Below are positions 1 to 9,301 of a stretch of 48,995 nucleotides of DNA, piece by piece (the stretch's first letter is position 1; each line of letters opens with the position of its first letter). Source of the stretch: Streptomyces griseorubiginosus (GTDB lineage: Bacteria; Actinomycetota; Actinomycetes; Streptomycetales; Streptomycetaceae); contig NZ_WVUG01000028.1 in assembly GCF_017614965.1 (NCBI RefSeq), positions 1 to 48,995 on the forward strand, read 5' to 3'. The translations under genes and the position numbers were made by a program. The notes beneath the pieces were generated by a model. It worked only from the letters and a program-made list of their open reading frames with translations, was not told the origin of the DNA and made no database searches.

Positions 1-2
1 CC

Positions 3-827
3 CCCGACCCCTCCCGCCGACTCTTCGTCTCGCGGGTCCTCGCCACGGCCGCCGCCACGGCCGCCGCCGGGACCGTCGGATACGGCACCTATGGCGTACT
101 GCGCGGCCCGCGCGTGAAGCGCGTCACCGTGCCGCTGGCCAAGCTCCCGCGCGCGGCGCACGGTTACCGCATCGCGGTCGTCAGCGACATCCACCTGGGC
201 CCGGTCCTCGGCCGGGACTTCGCCCAGAAGGTCGTCGACACCGTCAACGCCACCCAGCCGGACATCGTCGCGGTCGTCGGCGACCTGGTGGACGGCAGCG
301 TGAAGAACCTGGGTCCGGCGGCGGCGCCCCTGTCGCGGCTGAACGCGCCCTCCTACTTCGTCACCGGCAACCACGAGTACTTCTCCGGCGCGCGGCAGTG
401 GGTCGAGGAGGTACGGCGGCTCGGTCTGCACCCGCTGGAGAACGCCCGTACGGAACTGCCCTGGTTCGACCTCGCCGGCGTCAACGACCTCGCGTGCGAG
501 AGCGAGGGGCAGGGCCCCGACTTCACCAAGGCGCTCGGCGACCGGGACCCGGCACGCGCGTGCGTGCTCCTCGCCCATCAGCCCGTCCAGATCCACGAGG
601 CCGTCAAGCACGGCGTGGACCTCCAGCTCTCCGGCCACACCCACGGCGGCCAGCTCTGGCCCGGCAACCTCATCGCGGCGGCCGCCAATCCGACCGTCGC
701 GGGCCTGGACCGGTACGGCGACACCCAGCTCTACGTCAGCCGTGGCGCCGGTGCCTGGGGACCCCCGACGCGCGTGGGAGCGCCGTCCGACATCACGGTG
801 ATCGAACTGGCCTCCACGCGCGCGTGA
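3..827 (+). CDS. Metallophosphoesterase, membrane-anchored (5' end cut by window)
   Basis: The reading frame is open from the first bases of the window, so the N-terminus lies upstream. The visible part begins with an Arg-Arg pair and an Ala-rich hydrophobic stretch (about residues 5-30) that looks like the end of a signal anchor or Tat-type signal. The calcineurin-like core follows, with the metal-binding series DIH (near base 187), GDLVDG (near 280), GNHE (near 367) and SGHTHGGQ (near 630). This is the YkuE-like family of dinuclear-metal phosphoesterases; the substrate cannot be told. An ATG/GTG-started internal version from 114 would cut off the membrane segment, so I read the gene as entering from the left. 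Confidence 0.9.
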   Translation, partial: PDPSRRLFVSRVLATAAATAAAGTVGYGTYGVLRGPRVKRVTVPLAKLPRAAHGYRIAVVSDIHLGPVLGRDFAQKVVDTVNATQPDIVAVVGDLVDGSVKNLGPAAAPLSRLNAPSYFVTGNHEYFSGARQWVEEVRRLGLHPLENARTELPWFDLAGVNDLACESEGQGPDFTKALGDRDPARACVLLAHQPVQIHEAVKHGVDLQLSGHTHGGQLWPGNLIAAAANPTVAGLDRYGDTQLYVSRGAGAWGPPTRVGAPSDITVIELASTRA

Positions 828-1033
828 CGGACGGCGGAGCCGGATGGAACCCGTCCTGCGCGGACCCTGTGCACAAGCTGTGAAACCTGGCTGAAACCCC
901 TTGCGGTAAGTTCTTTCTCAACTCGACAAATCCCTCTTCCCCCGGTTGAAACCTCTGTGATTAGGTGAGCCGCGCCACCAGGGGAGTGGCATGTGTGGGG
1001 TGGGGCCCGCGGAGGCCCGGAGAGGGCATACCG

Positions 1034-2590
1034 ATGCGTTCCGTGCGCATGCGGATTCTCGCGACGCTGCTCGTACTGGCGGGCGTGGGAGTCGGCGGCT
1101 GGCAGATGCTGCCGTCGCAGGAGGACAAGGGCAAGACCATCACGGTCGGTACGACGGACGCCGTCACGGCGCTCGACCCGGCCGGCGCCTACGACGCGGG
1201 TTCCTGGGCCCTGTTCAGCAACGTCTTCCAGTCACTGCTGACCTTCGACCCGGGCGGCACCGCGCCGGTCCCGGACGCGGCGCAGAGCTGTGACTTCGTG
1301 GGCAGCGCCCTGACGACGTACCGCTGCACGCTGCGCCAGGGGCTGACCTTCCCCAGCGGCCGCTCGATGACCGCCGAGGACGTCAAGTACTCCTTCGACC
1401 GCGTCAAGGCGATCAAGTCCGAGGTCGGCCCGGTCTCCCTGCTGAGCACGCTGAAGTCGGTGGACGCCGACGGCCTGACCGTCACCTTCCATCTGTCCTC
1501 GCCCGACGCCACCTTCCCGTTCAAGGTCGCCACCGGCGCCGGCTCGATCGTCGACAGCCACAAGTACCCGAAGACCCGGCTGCGCACCGACCCCGGCGCC
1601 GACGGCACCGGACCGTACGAGCTGACGTCGTACCAGAAGAACAAGAAGGCGGTGCTCACGCCCAACGGCCACTACAAGGGGGCCGAGAAGAGCGCGGCGC
1701 GCCCCGTCGACCTGCTCTACTACACCAACTCCGACGCCCTGGAGAAGGCCTGGAAGGCCAAGGACGTCGACGTCGCCACCCGGCAGCTGCCGCCCAAGGT
1801 GCTGTCCGGTCTGTCGCCCAGCGACCCCGATCAGCGGCTCTCCGAGTCCGAGAGCTCCGAGACCCGCAACCTCTACCTCAACACCCGTGCGGGCTCGCCC
1901 CTGCACAGCGTCCTGGTCCGCCGGGCGATGGCCTGGCTGATCAACCGCGAGCAGCTGGCCGCCACGGTGTACGAGGGCACCGTCGACCCGCTGTACTCGC
2001 TGATCCCGACCGGTATCACCGGCCACACCACGTCGTTCTTCGACGCCTACCCCAAGCCCGACGCCAAGGCCGCGCAGGCCCTGCTCAGTGAGGCGGGCGT
2101 CAAGACGCCGGTACGTTTCACCTACGGCTACGCCGTCAACCGCGGCTCCTCCCAGGAGGAGGCCGAGGCCATCAAGAAGCAGCTGGAGGCGAGCGGCCTG
2201 TTCAAGGTCACGCTCAAGGGCTACGAGTGGACCGACTTCCAGGAGCACTGGGCGACCGGAAAGCTCGACGCGTACGCCGTCGGCTGGGTCGCCGACTACC
2301 CGGACCCGGACACCTTCGGAGCCCCGCTCGTCGGCACGGACGGCACCATGAACACCGGCTACAGCAGCAGGGCCGTCGACCGGCTGATCCAGGACAGCCA
2401 GCAGTTCGCCGACCGCGGTGACGCCGCCTCCGACTTCAGCGCCCTGCAGCAGGACATCGCCCGCGACGTGCCGGTGATCCCGCTGTGGCAGGGCAAGGAG
2501 TACGTGCTCAGCACCGAGGACGTCGGCGGCAGCCAGTACCTGGACGACGGGACCGGAGTGTTCCGCTTGTGGAGCCTGAACTGGATCTGA
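1034..2590 (+). CDS. ABC transporter substrate-binding protein, family 5 (peptide type)
   Basis: The 518-residue product is an extracellular binding protein of the SBP_bac_5 family (oligopeptide/dipeptide/nickel). It shows the typical GTTDAVTALDPAGAYD opening, the RQGLTFPSGRSMTAEDVKYSFDR block and a C-terminal DYPDPDTF motif. Start ATG 1034 is chosen because GAGAGGGC lies 6-8 bases upstream; an upstream GTG at 965 would add a non-signal-like extension. The N-terminus has one hydrophobic segment (about residues 7-22) but no lipobox cysteine, which is unusual for Gram-positive binding proteins, so it may stay as a signal anchor. No permease or ATPase genes are adjacent, so it is an orphan. The ligand is unknown. 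Confidence 0.9.
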   Translation: MRSVRMRILATLLVLAGVGVGGWQMLPSQEDKGKTITVGTTDAVTALDPAGAYDAGSWALFSNVFQSLLTFDPGGTAPVPDAAQSCDFVGSALTTYRCTLRQGLTFPSGRSMTAEDVKYSFDRVKAIKSEVGPVSLLSTLKSVDADGLTVTFHLSSPDATFPFKVATGAGSIVDSHKYPKTRLRTDPGADGTGPYELTSYQKNKKAVLTPNGHYKGAEKSAARPVDLLYYTNSDALEKAWKAKDVDVATRQLPPKVLSGLSPSDPDQRLSESESSETRNLYLNTRAGSPLHSVLVRRAMAWLINREQLAATVYEGTVDPLYSLIPTGITGHTTSFFDAYPKPDAKAAQALLSEAGVKTPVRFTYGYAVNRGSSQEEAEAIKKQLEASGLFKVTLKGYEWTDFQEHWATGKLDAYAVGWVADYPDPDTFGAPLVGTDGTMNTGYSSRAVDRLIQDSQQFADRGDAASDFSALQQDIARDVPVIPLWQGKEYVLSTEDVGGSQYLDDGTGVFRLWSLNWI

Positions 2591-2687
2591 CCCGATCTCA
2601 CAGGCTGGGACATTCGCCCCCGCGACGCAGGGCATCCTCCCCACGCAGGACGGTGTGACGGAGGTGTGGGCGGGGTGAGGAGCAAAC

Positions 2688-3089
2688 GTGTTGAGACGCA
2701 ACTCCTTCCGGCTGCCCCGGCACCCGGCCTCCGTGGGCCTGGCGCGGCGCCGGGTGCGGGACCATCTCGCCGACTGGGGACACGGCCCGGACGACCCGGC
2801 GCTGACGGACGCGCTGCTGCTGGTGTCCGAGCTGGCCACCAACGTCGTACGCCACGGACCGCTCAGAGAGCGTGAGTTCGAGGTCGCGGTGACCGCCCTC
2901 GCCGACGGGTCCTGTCTCATCGAGGTGTCCGACGAGGGTCAACTCGAGCCGCGCCTGCGGGTGGTGGGGGAGTGGGAGGAGACCGGCCGCGGACTGCACC
3001 TGGTGGAGGCCGTCGCGGCGGCCTGGGGTGTGTGGACCCGGGGACGGCACGGCAAGACCGTCTGGGCCCTGGTGCTGTCCGCCACGTGA
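2688..3089 (+). CDS. ATP-binding protein, HATPase_c_2 / anti-sigma kinase-like (RsbW type)
   Basis: This 133-residue protein is a stand-alone GHKL ATPase domain. The N-box is SELATNVVRHG (residues 45-55), the G1 motif is VSDEG (about 81-85), and a GRGLHLVEAVAAAWG helix follows. Streptomyces genomes carry many such proteins. Some act as anti-sigma or anti-anti-sigma kinases, but most have no known target. The start is GTG 2688, with GTGAGGAG about 6 bases upstream. It follows the binding protein by about 100 bp and is convergent with the histidine kinase gene. No cognate STAS antagonist is next to it. Confidence 0.85.
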   Translation: MLRRNSFRLPRHPASVGLARRRVRDHLADWGHGPDDPALTDALLLVSELATNVVRHGPLREREFEVAVTALADGSCLIEVSDEGQLEPRLRVVGEWEETGRGLHLVEAVAAAWGVWTRGRHGKTVWALVLSAT

Positions 3090-3113
3090 GACCGGCTTCC
3101 GGCCCGACGGCCG

Positions 3114-4568
3114 TTACGACACCGCCGCCGCCCTCCGCGCCGGCAGGGTGACCGTCACCGCGAGCCCCTCGCCCGGCGCCGTACGCACCGCCACCTCGCC
3201 GCCGTGCGCCTGCACGACCCCCTGCACGATCGCCAGGCCCAGCCCGCTGCCCGCGCCCCCGCCCGCCCGGAAGAACCGGTCGAAGACCCGCGCCGCGTCC
3301 TTCTCGCACAGCCCGGGACCCTCGTCCGCGACACTCAGCCGTACGACCCCGTCCTCACGCTCCACGCCGAGCCGCACGGGAACCTCGGTCGGCGTGTGCG
3401 TGCGGACGTTGCCCACCAGGTTGCCGAGCACCTGTCTCAGCCCCGACTCGTCGGCGCTCACCAGCACAGAGCCGTCGGCCGCCACCTCGATGGGCCGCTC
3501 CGGCTGCTGCACCCGCAGGTCCTCGGCCGCGTCCCGCACCAGGCGGCTGACGTCGACGTTGCGGAAGCGCAGCTCGGGCTGCTGGTCCAGACGGGCCAGC
3601 GTGAGCAGCTCGTCCACCAGGCGCCCCATGCGGTCGGTCTCCGCCAGCACCCGCTCCCAGACCCGCTTGCGTTCGTCCGGATCGCTCAGCATCCCCTTGT
3701 CGTACAGCTGCAGATAGCCGCGTATCGCCGACAGTGGGGTGCGCAGCTCGTGCGAGGCGTCCGCGACGAAGCGGCGCAGCTGGGCCGCGCTGTGCTCGCG
3801 CGTGCGGTACGCCGACTCCACCTGGTGCAGCATCGAGTTGAGGGCCAACCGCAGCTGCTCGACCTCCTGCGTGGGATGTTCGCTGGAGGGCACGCGCCGG
3901 GTCAGATCGCCCTCGGCGATCGCCGAGGAGGTCTCCACCATGTCCTCCAGCGGCCGCATCCGGCGGTGGACGCTGAGCATCGTCAGGCAGCACAGGAGCG
4001 TGAGCAGCAGTGTCCCGACGGCCAGGTCGAGTTTGAGGGCCTTGCCGATGCCCCGGTGCAGGGCCTCGGTCGAGGTGGCGAGCAGGACGTACGTGCCGTC
4101 GGCGAGACGGGTGGCGGTCGCGCGGTAGGTGGCGCCGTTCACCGTGACCTCGTGCGGTGCGGGGTCCTTCTCCAGGGCGCGCGGGTCGGGCACGGCGGCG
4201 GCGAGGCCCCGCTGGGCGGTGGTCGGGGCGGTGCCGAAGACACTCAGGGGCCTGGACCGGGCGTCGACGGCGGTGTAGATCGACTCCGGCCGCGGCTGCT
4301 CGTCCGTACCGACGAGCCGGTCCCGGGCCAGGGCGAGGGCGCCCAGCGAGTCCACCTGCCGCAGGGTGAGCTGCGAACTGCCCAGTGACGCGCGCGTCTT
4401 GGTCAGCCCGGAGTCGATCTGGCCGATCAGATAGTGCCGCATGCCCATCAGGCTGACCGCCGTCGCCGCGACGATGCCGAGCGCGAGCAGGGCGACGTTC
4501 GCCAGAGTCAGCTTGGCGCGCAGCGAGTGGATGCCGCGGCGGCGGCCGAGCCTCTCCCCGAGCCTCAT
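3114..4568 (-). CDS. Sensor histidine kinase of a two-component system
   Basis: This is a 484-residue membrane sensor kinase. TM1 lies at about residues 20-43, an extracytoplasmic sensor domain at about 44-177, TM2 at about 180-200, then a HAMP linker. In the HisKA box ASHELRTPLS, His273 is the predicted phosphorylation site. The ATPase domain has N-box GNLVGN (382-387), G1 DEGPGL (415-420) and G2 GSGLGL (440-445). The ATG overlaps the stop of the upstream response regulator by four bases (ATGA), so the two are translationally coupled. The signal is unknown. The divergent MMPL exporter gene 150 bp upstream of the pair is a plausible target. Confidence 0.95.
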   Translation of the reverse strand: MRLGERLGRRRGIHSLRAKLTLANVALLALGIVAATAVSLMGMRHYLIGQIDSGLTKTRASLGSSQLTLRQVDSLGALALARDRLVGTDEQPRPESIYTAVDARSRPLSVFGTAPTTAQRGLAAAVPDPRALEKDPAPHEVTVNGATYRATATRLADGTYVLLATSTEALHRGIGKALKLDLAVGTLLLTLLCCLTMLSVHRRMRPLEDMVETSSAIAEGDLTRRVPSSEHPTQEVEQLRLALNSMLHQVESAYRTREHSAAQLRRFVADASHELRTPLSAIRGYLQLYDKGMLSDPDERKRVWERVLAETDRMGRLVDELLTLARLDQQPELRFRNVDVSRLVRDAAEDLRVQQPERPIEVAADGSVLVSADESGLRQVLGNLVGNVRTHTPTEVPVRLGVEREDGVVRLSVADEGPGLCEKDAARVFDRFFRAGGGAGSGLGLAIVQGVVQAHGGEVAVRTAPGEGLAVTVTLPARRAAAVS

Positions 4569-5254
4569 GCCAGCCCGTATCCGACGCCACGCCGCGTGGT
4601 GATCACCGGCGGCCCCAGGGCGTCCAGCTTGCGCCGCAGATAGCTGATGTAGGTCTCCACGACGGTCGACTCCTGCGGGGTGTGCTCGTACTGCCAGACG
4701 TGCCGCAGCAGTTGCTCCTTGGGCACGATCCGGCCGCCGTTGCGGACCAGGAAGCGCAGGAGCGCGTACTCGGTGGGGGTCAGTTCCACGCTGCGGCCCG
4801 CGCGGTGCACGCTGTACGTCGTCTCGTCCAGCTCCAGGTCGCCGTAGCGCAGTGGCGGCCGCTGCGGCAGGACGTCCGCCGGGCGGGTGCGGCGCAGCAC
4901 CGCCGTGATGCGGGCGACCACCTCGTCGATGTTGAACGGCTTGGTGATGTAGTCGTCGCCGAAGCCGAGGGCGCCGACGACCTCGGCCGGCGAGTCGCGT
5001 GCGGTGAGGAAGACGAGCGCCAGGTCCGGCCGCTCGGCGCGCAGTTCACGCCCGAGGACCCGCCCGTCCCCGTCCGGCAGCATGACGTCGAGCAGCGCCA
5101 CGTCCGCCCGGGTGCGCTCGGCGAGCGCGCGGGCCTCGCGGACGGTGCCCGCGACCATCACCTCGAAGCGGTGGTAGCGCAGGGCGATGGCGAGGACGTC
5201 CGCGATGCTCGGCTCGTCCTCCACCACCAGCACGGTGCCTGGAGCCGTCGTCAT
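4565..5254 (-). CDS. Response regulator, OmpR/PhoB family
   Basis: The 229-residue product has a receiver domain (acidic pocket E12-D13, phospho-acceptor D56 in LLDVMLP, T84 and K105) and a winged-helix DNA-binding domain at about 130-228, with the ELTPTEYALLRFL and YISYLRRKL signatures. It is the first gene of a two-gene operon with the kinase. The upstream divergent gap holds the inverted repeat GGAAC-N10-GTTCC at 5292-5311, a possible self-binding site, though this is only inferred. Confidence 0.95.
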   Translation of the reverse strand: MTTAPGTVLVVEDEPSIADVLAIALRYHRFEVMVAGTVREARALAERTRADVALLDVMLPDGDGRVLGRELRAERPDLALVFLTARDSPAEVVGALGFGDDYITKPFNIDEVVARITAVLRRTRPADVLPQRPPLRYGDLELDETTYSVHRAGRSVELTPTEYALLRFLVRNGGRIVPKEQLLRHVWQYEHTPQESTVVETYISYLRRKLDALGPPVITTRRGVGYGLA

Positions 5255-5291
5255 GCCCCCAGTATCGAACGGGCCACTGACAGCGGGGTCC

Positions 5292-5311
5292 GGAACGCTC
5301 TTTGGAGTTCC
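5292..5311. promoter_or_regulatory. Inverted repeat between response regulator and MMPL gene
   Basis: GGAAC and GTTCC arms are separated by 10 bases in the divergent intergenic region. The size and place fit a regulator site controlling one or both genes. OmpR-type regulators more often use direct repeats, so confidence is low. Confidence 0.25.
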
Positions 5312-5411
5312 TTGAGAGTCATGGCGGGTTCCCTCCGCGCGCGAGCGGCACCGCCAATCCTGGTGCCAGGACCTGGGGGACCGACCGACGACCGACTAAG
5401 GAGCTTTGATC

Positions 5412-7829
5412 GTGGCGGCATTGGCACGGTGGTGCTATCAGCACCGGCTGGTGGTCCTGTTGCTGTGGGTGGGGGCACTGTTCGGCCTGGGCTTCTCGGC
5501 GTCCACGGCGGGGACGAACTACGCGAACGTCTTCTCCCTCCCCGACACGGACTCCAAGAGCGCGTACGACCTGATGCAGAAGGCCTTCCCGACCACCTCG
5601 GGCGACACCGACACCGTGGTGTGGAAGGTCGACCAGGGCTCGGTGCGGGACAAGGCGGTCCAGGACCGGATCCAGCCCGCCCTTGACAAGATCGCGAAGA
5701 TGCCCGGGGTCGGCGCGGTGACCAGCCCCTACACCGGTCCCCGAGGGGCGGCGCAGATCAGCCGTGACGGCACGATCGCCTACGCCCAGCTGACCTTCGC
5801 CAAGCAGGCCAACGAGGTGTCCGAGGACGTCATCCACGACGTCGTCGACACCGCGCACGGCGCCGCGCGAGAGGGACTCAAGGTCGAGCTGGGCGGACAG
5901 GCGATCCAGCGCGTCGAGCAGCCGCCGCAGGGCCTGTCGGAGATGGTCGGCATCGTCGCGGCGGCCCTCGTGCTGTTCCTGGCCTTCGGCTCGTTCTTCG
6001 CGATGCTGCTGCCGATCGCCATCGCGATCTTCGGGGTGGGCATGGGCCTGTTCTCCACCCAGCTGCTCAGCCACAGCACCGACATCCCCGACATCGCCCC
6101 GCTGCTCGCCTCCCTGATCGGCCTCGGTGTCGGCATCGACTACGCGCTGTTCATCGTCACCCGGCACCGGCGCGGCATCCTGCGCGGCCTGGACCCCGAG
6201 GAGTCGGCGGTCACGGCCCTCAACACCTCAGGCCGGGCCGTGCTGTTCGCGGGCGGTACGGTCTGCATCGCGCTGGCCGGCATGCTCGTGACGCGGCTGC
6301 GCTTCCTGGACGGCGTCGTCGTCGCCACGTCCCTCACGGTCGTGCTCAGCGTCCTGGCGGCCACGACCCTGCTCCCGGCCCTGCTGGGCTTCCTGGGCCC
6401 GCGGGTGCTCAGCCGCCGCCAGCGGCGCAGGCTCGCCGCCGAGGGCCCCGAGCCGGAGCGGGCCAGCGGTCTCGCCGCCCGCTGGTCGGTGAACGTCGAG
6501 AAGCGTCCCCGCAGGATCGCCGCGCTCGCCCTCGTCGTCATGGCCGTCCTCGCCATCCCCGTGCTGTCGCTGCGCCTCGGCGCCACCGACCAGGGCAACG
6601 ACGACGCGTCCACGACCACCCGCAAGGCCTACGACCTGCTCGCCGAGGGCTTCGGTCCCGGCTTCAACGGCCCCCTCCAGGTCGTCACCAAGAGCGGTGA
6701 CACGTCCGCGCTGGTCAAGGGGATCGAGTCGACGCCCGACGTGGCCCGGGTCGCGCCCTTCCCGCCCGTCAAGGGCGTCACGGTGATCCAGGTCGTCCCG
6801 AAGACCTCACCGCAGTCCAAGGAGACGGACGACCTGATCGACACCCTGCGCGAGAAGGTGATCCCGCAGGCGGGGGCGGAAGCGCACGTGGGCGGTGTGA
6901 CCGCGATCTCCAAGGACTTCGCGTCGGTCACCGGCGACCGTCTGCCGCTGTTCATCGGGACCATCATCGGCCTGGGCTTCCTGCTGCTGCTGATCGCCTT
7001 CCGCTCCCTGGTGGTCCCGCTGACGGCGGCCCTGATGAACCTGATCGCCGCGGCGGCCTCCTTCGGCATCCTCGTCGCGGTCTTCCAGTGGGGCTGGGGC
7101 CTGGACCTGCTGGGCCTCGGCAAGGAGGGCCCGATCAACGCGTTCCTCCCGGTCATCATGCTCTCGCTGCTCTTCGGCCTGTCGATGGACTACCAGGTGT
7201 TCCTGGTGAGCCGGATGCACGAGGAGTGGGTCCACACGCGCGACAACGCGCGCGCGGTGCGGGTCGGTCTGGCGGAGACCAGCCGGGTCATCAACTCCGC
7301 GGCCCTGATCATGGTCTGCGTGTTCCTGGCCTTCGTCCTGAGCGGCAACTCGGGAGCGGCGATGGCGGGCGTCGGCCTGGCCGCCGCGGTCGCCCTGGAC
7401 GCGTTCATCCTGCGTACGGCACTGGTGCCGGCGGCGATGCACCTGCTCGGGACGTCCAACTGGTGGCTGCCGGGCTGGCTCGACAAGCGGCTGCCGCATC
7501 TCGCGGTCGAGCCGAAGGAGGAGGCGCTGGAGTCACCGGCGGCCGACGAGGGCCCCGCCTCCGTGATCCACGGTTTCATCCGGACGGTGGACGGCGACCC
7601 GGTGGACGGCGCCTCCGTGACGCTGCTGTCGAAGGGCGGGCGTCAACTGGACCGGGTGACGTCCCTGGCGGACGGCTCGTACATCCTGTCGGTACCGGGT
7701 CCGGGCGCCTATCTGCTGGCGGCGACGGCTCCGACGTACGGGTCACGGGCGGCGCACGTGGTGGTGGCCGAGGGGCCGCTGGTGTACGACGTGGAGCTGG
7801 CCGAGGGCGAGGTGGACGCGGTCAACTAG
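5412..7829 (+). CDS. MMPL/RND family transporter with C-terminal carboxypeptidase-regulatory-like domain
   Basis: This is an 805-residue inner-membrane exporter of the MMPL family. It has two repeats, each with one TM helix, an extracytoplasmic loop and five more helices. The conserved GLGVGIDYALFIVTRHR (about residues 240) and LLFGLSMDYQVFLVSRMHEEW (about 590) motifs carry the aspartates of the proton pathway. GTG 5412 is preferred because AAGGAG sits 8 bases upstream; TTG 5406 would be only 2 bases from it. After the last helix the protein has an unusual extra beta-sandwich of about 90 residues (VIHGFIRTVDGDPVDGASVTL onward) of the carboxypeptidase regulatory-like type. Substrate is unknown; relatives export lipids or antibiotics. 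The stop overlaps the convergent Uma2 gene by 8 bases. Confidence 0.92.
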   Translation: MAALARWCYQHRLVVLLLWVGALFGLGFSASTAGTNYANVFSLPDTDSKSAYDLMQKAFPTTSGDTDTVVWKVDQGSVRDKAVQDRIQPALDKIAKMPGVGAVTSPYTGPRGAAQISRDGTIAYAQLTFAKQANEVSEDVIHDVVDTAHGAAREGLKVELGGQAIQRVEQPPQGLSEMVGIVAAALVLFLAFGSFFAMLLPIAIAIFGVGMGLFSTQLLSHSTDIPDIAPLLASLIGLGVGIDYALFIVTRHRRGILRGLDPEESAVTALNTSGRAVLFAGGTVCIALAGMLVTRLRFLDGVVVATSLTVVLSVLAATTLLPALLGFLGPRVLSRRQRRRLAAEGPEPERASGLAARWSVNVEKRPRRIAALALVVMAVLAIPVLSLRLGATDQGNDDASTTTRKAYDLLAEGFGPGFNGPLQVVTKSGDTSALVKGIESTPDVARVAPFPPVKGVTVIQVVPKTSPQSKETDDLIDTLREKVIPQAGAEAHVGGVTAISKDFASVTGDRLPLFIGTIIGLGFLLLLIAFRSLVVPLTAALMNLIAAAASFGILVAVFQWGWGLDLLGLGKEGPINAFLPVIMLSLLFGLSMDYQVFLVSRMHEEWVHTRDNARAVRVGLAETSRVINSAALIMVCVFLAFVLSGNSGAAMAGVGLAAAVALDAFILRTALVPAAMHLLGTSNWWLPGWLDKRLPHLAVEPKEEALESPAADEGPASVIHGFIRTVDGDPVDGASVTLLSKGGRQLDRVTSLADGSYILSVPGPGAYLLAATAPTYGSRAAHVVVAEGPLVYDVELAEGEVDAVN

Positions 7830-8439
7830 CCTTCTTCTGCGCGGCCTTGAGGATCTCGTCCACGTCGAGGGTGACCTTGGCGCCGATCGACTCGGGCAGC
7901 GTGACGGTCTCGCCGGGGGAGTACGGGCGGTGGTGCTCGTACTTCTCCCCGGCGGGGTCGGTGAGCACGTGCAGGCGCTGGTGTTTGCGGTCGACGATGA
8001 CGTAGACCGGAACCTCCGCCTTGGCGTAGGCGACGGCCTTCGTCTTCAGGTCGTCCTTCCAGTTGCTGGAGGTGACCTCCAGGACCAGGCGGAAGCAGAC
8101 CGGGTCGTAGGCGTTGTTCTCGACGAAGTGGTCGTCGATGTCGGCGTCCACGATCACGAGGTCGGGAATGGCGTAGTCCTCGTCCCCGGTGGGCAGCCAG
8201 AGGCCGACGTTCTGGAGGACCTCCGTGCCCTCGTCGTCCAGCCCAGCGGCGATGAAGGGCCGCATGAGCTTGGTCAGGGCGCGGGCGTGAGGGGCATCCG
8301 GTGAAGGGGTCACGAGGAGATGTCCTCCGATGATCTCGACGCGGTAGCCCGGATGGCGCTCCATGATCTCGTCGGCGATGGCCGTCAGCGAGAACGGCTC
8401 GTCGTCGTCGAAGGGCTGCTCGACGGATGCAGCGGACAT
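7822..8439 (-). CDS. Uma2 family (DUF820) putative PD-(D/E)XK endonuclease
   Basis: The 205-residue product belongs to the Uma2/DUF820 family, which is widespread and multi-copy in Streptomyces and cyanobacteria. The restriction-endonuclease-like core is visible as IPDLVIVDADI, then LVLEVTSSNWKDDLKTKAVAYA (the E..K part of the site), then VPVYVIVD. ATG 8439 is chosen because AGGAGG lies 6 bases upstream. No biological role has been fixed for these proteins, and nothing in the neighbourhood (no methylase or transposase) gives one here. Confidence 0.88.
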   Translation of the reverse strand: MSAASVEQPFDDDEPFSLTAIADEIMERHPGYRVEIIGGHLLVTPSPDAPHARALTKLMRPFIAAGLDDEGTEVLQNVGLWLPTGDEDYAIPDLVIVDADIDDHFVENNAYDPVCFRLVLEVTSSNWKDDLKTKAVAYAKAEVPVYVIVDRKHQRLHVLTDPAGEKYEHHRPYSPGETVTLPESIGAKVTLDVDEILKAAQKKAS

Positions 8440-8512
8440 CGCGTGCCTCCTAGGGGCTGGTGTCGAGAGCATCATCGTAGGCAGGTGGGGACCCGAACGT
8501 CCCGTTCAGCCC

Positions 8513-9250
8513 TCATTCACCCGATCGTGGATCATGACCGTCCACCGCCCCCGGCTGCGGCAGCACCTTCGTCATCCCCGGCAGAAAGTCCGTGAACAGC
8601 TCGTGCACCTCCCGCACCAGCGGCCGCAGCACCCGGAACCGGGCCAGGGACACACCGCGGGCCGTCAGCCGGGCCCCCCGCTCGGCCAGCCGGTAGCTGC
8701 GCTCCCGCCCCTGAGTGCGATCGAAGATCCAGTACAGGACCACGCCCATCTGGGAGAGCCACATCAACTCAGGCAGGACGTCCCGGAGTTCGTCCGGAAC
8801 CTTGGTCCTCGTGGCGCCCGCGAGGACCTCGCGGTGAACCGAGATCGCCTCCTCGCGCGCGTGCTCCGACTCCTCGGAGAAGGGGCTGAGCGGGCTGTCG
8901 GGATCGGCCGCGTTCTTGAAGAACTGGACGGCGAACTCGTGGTACGGAGTCGCGATGTCCAGCCAGGCCTTCAGGACGCCCGCCAGCCGCGCCTCGAGGT
9001 CGGTCTCCCGGGCCAGGATCTCCCGGACCGCCACCTGGTGCTCGGCGGCGATCCGGTCGTAGAAGCCCTGGATGAGATGTTCCTTGCCGGCGAAGTAGTA
9101 GTAGGCGTTGCCGACGGAGACCCCGGCCTCCTGGGCGATGGCCCGCATCGTCGTCCTGTCGTAGCCCCGCTCCTGGAACAGCTGCATCGCGGTCTCCAGG
9201 ATCAGCGCACGGGTCTGCTCGGACTTGCTGCCGTCGTTCTTCGCTGACAC
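8513..9250 (-). CDS. TetR family transcriptional regulator
   Basis: This is a 245-residue regulator. The N-terminal TetR helix-turn-helix spans about residues 12-58, with TMRAIAQEAGVSVGNAYYYFAGKEHLIQGFY matching the family pattern closely. The C-terminal ligand domain has no sequence signature I can name. The start is GTG 9250. The gene lies alone, next to the damaged VOC/DUF4132 patch, so its target is unclear. It could be itself or a neighbour that has been deleted. Confidence 0.92.
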   Translation of the reverse strand: MSAKNDGSKSEQTRALILETAMQLFQERGYDRTTMRAIAQEAGVSVGNAYYYFAGKEHLIQGFYDRIAAEHQVAVREILARETDLEARLAGVLKAWLDIATPYHEFAVQFFKNAADPDSPLSPFSEESEHAREEAISVHREVLAGATRTKVPDELRDVLPELMWLSQMGVVLYWIFDRTQGRERSYRLAERGARLTARGVSLARFRVLRPLVREVHELFTDFLPGMTKVLPQPGAVDGHDPRSGE

Positions 9251-9301
9251 GCACGAGAGCCTACGGGGTGACGCGCCCGTCCTTTCGGTCCGCGTCCCTG
9301 C

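Noticed and set aside
1232..2920. A 562-codon minus-strand frame opposite the binding-protein gene
   Set aside because: Typical high-GC antisense shadow; the plus-strand gene has clear family motifs.
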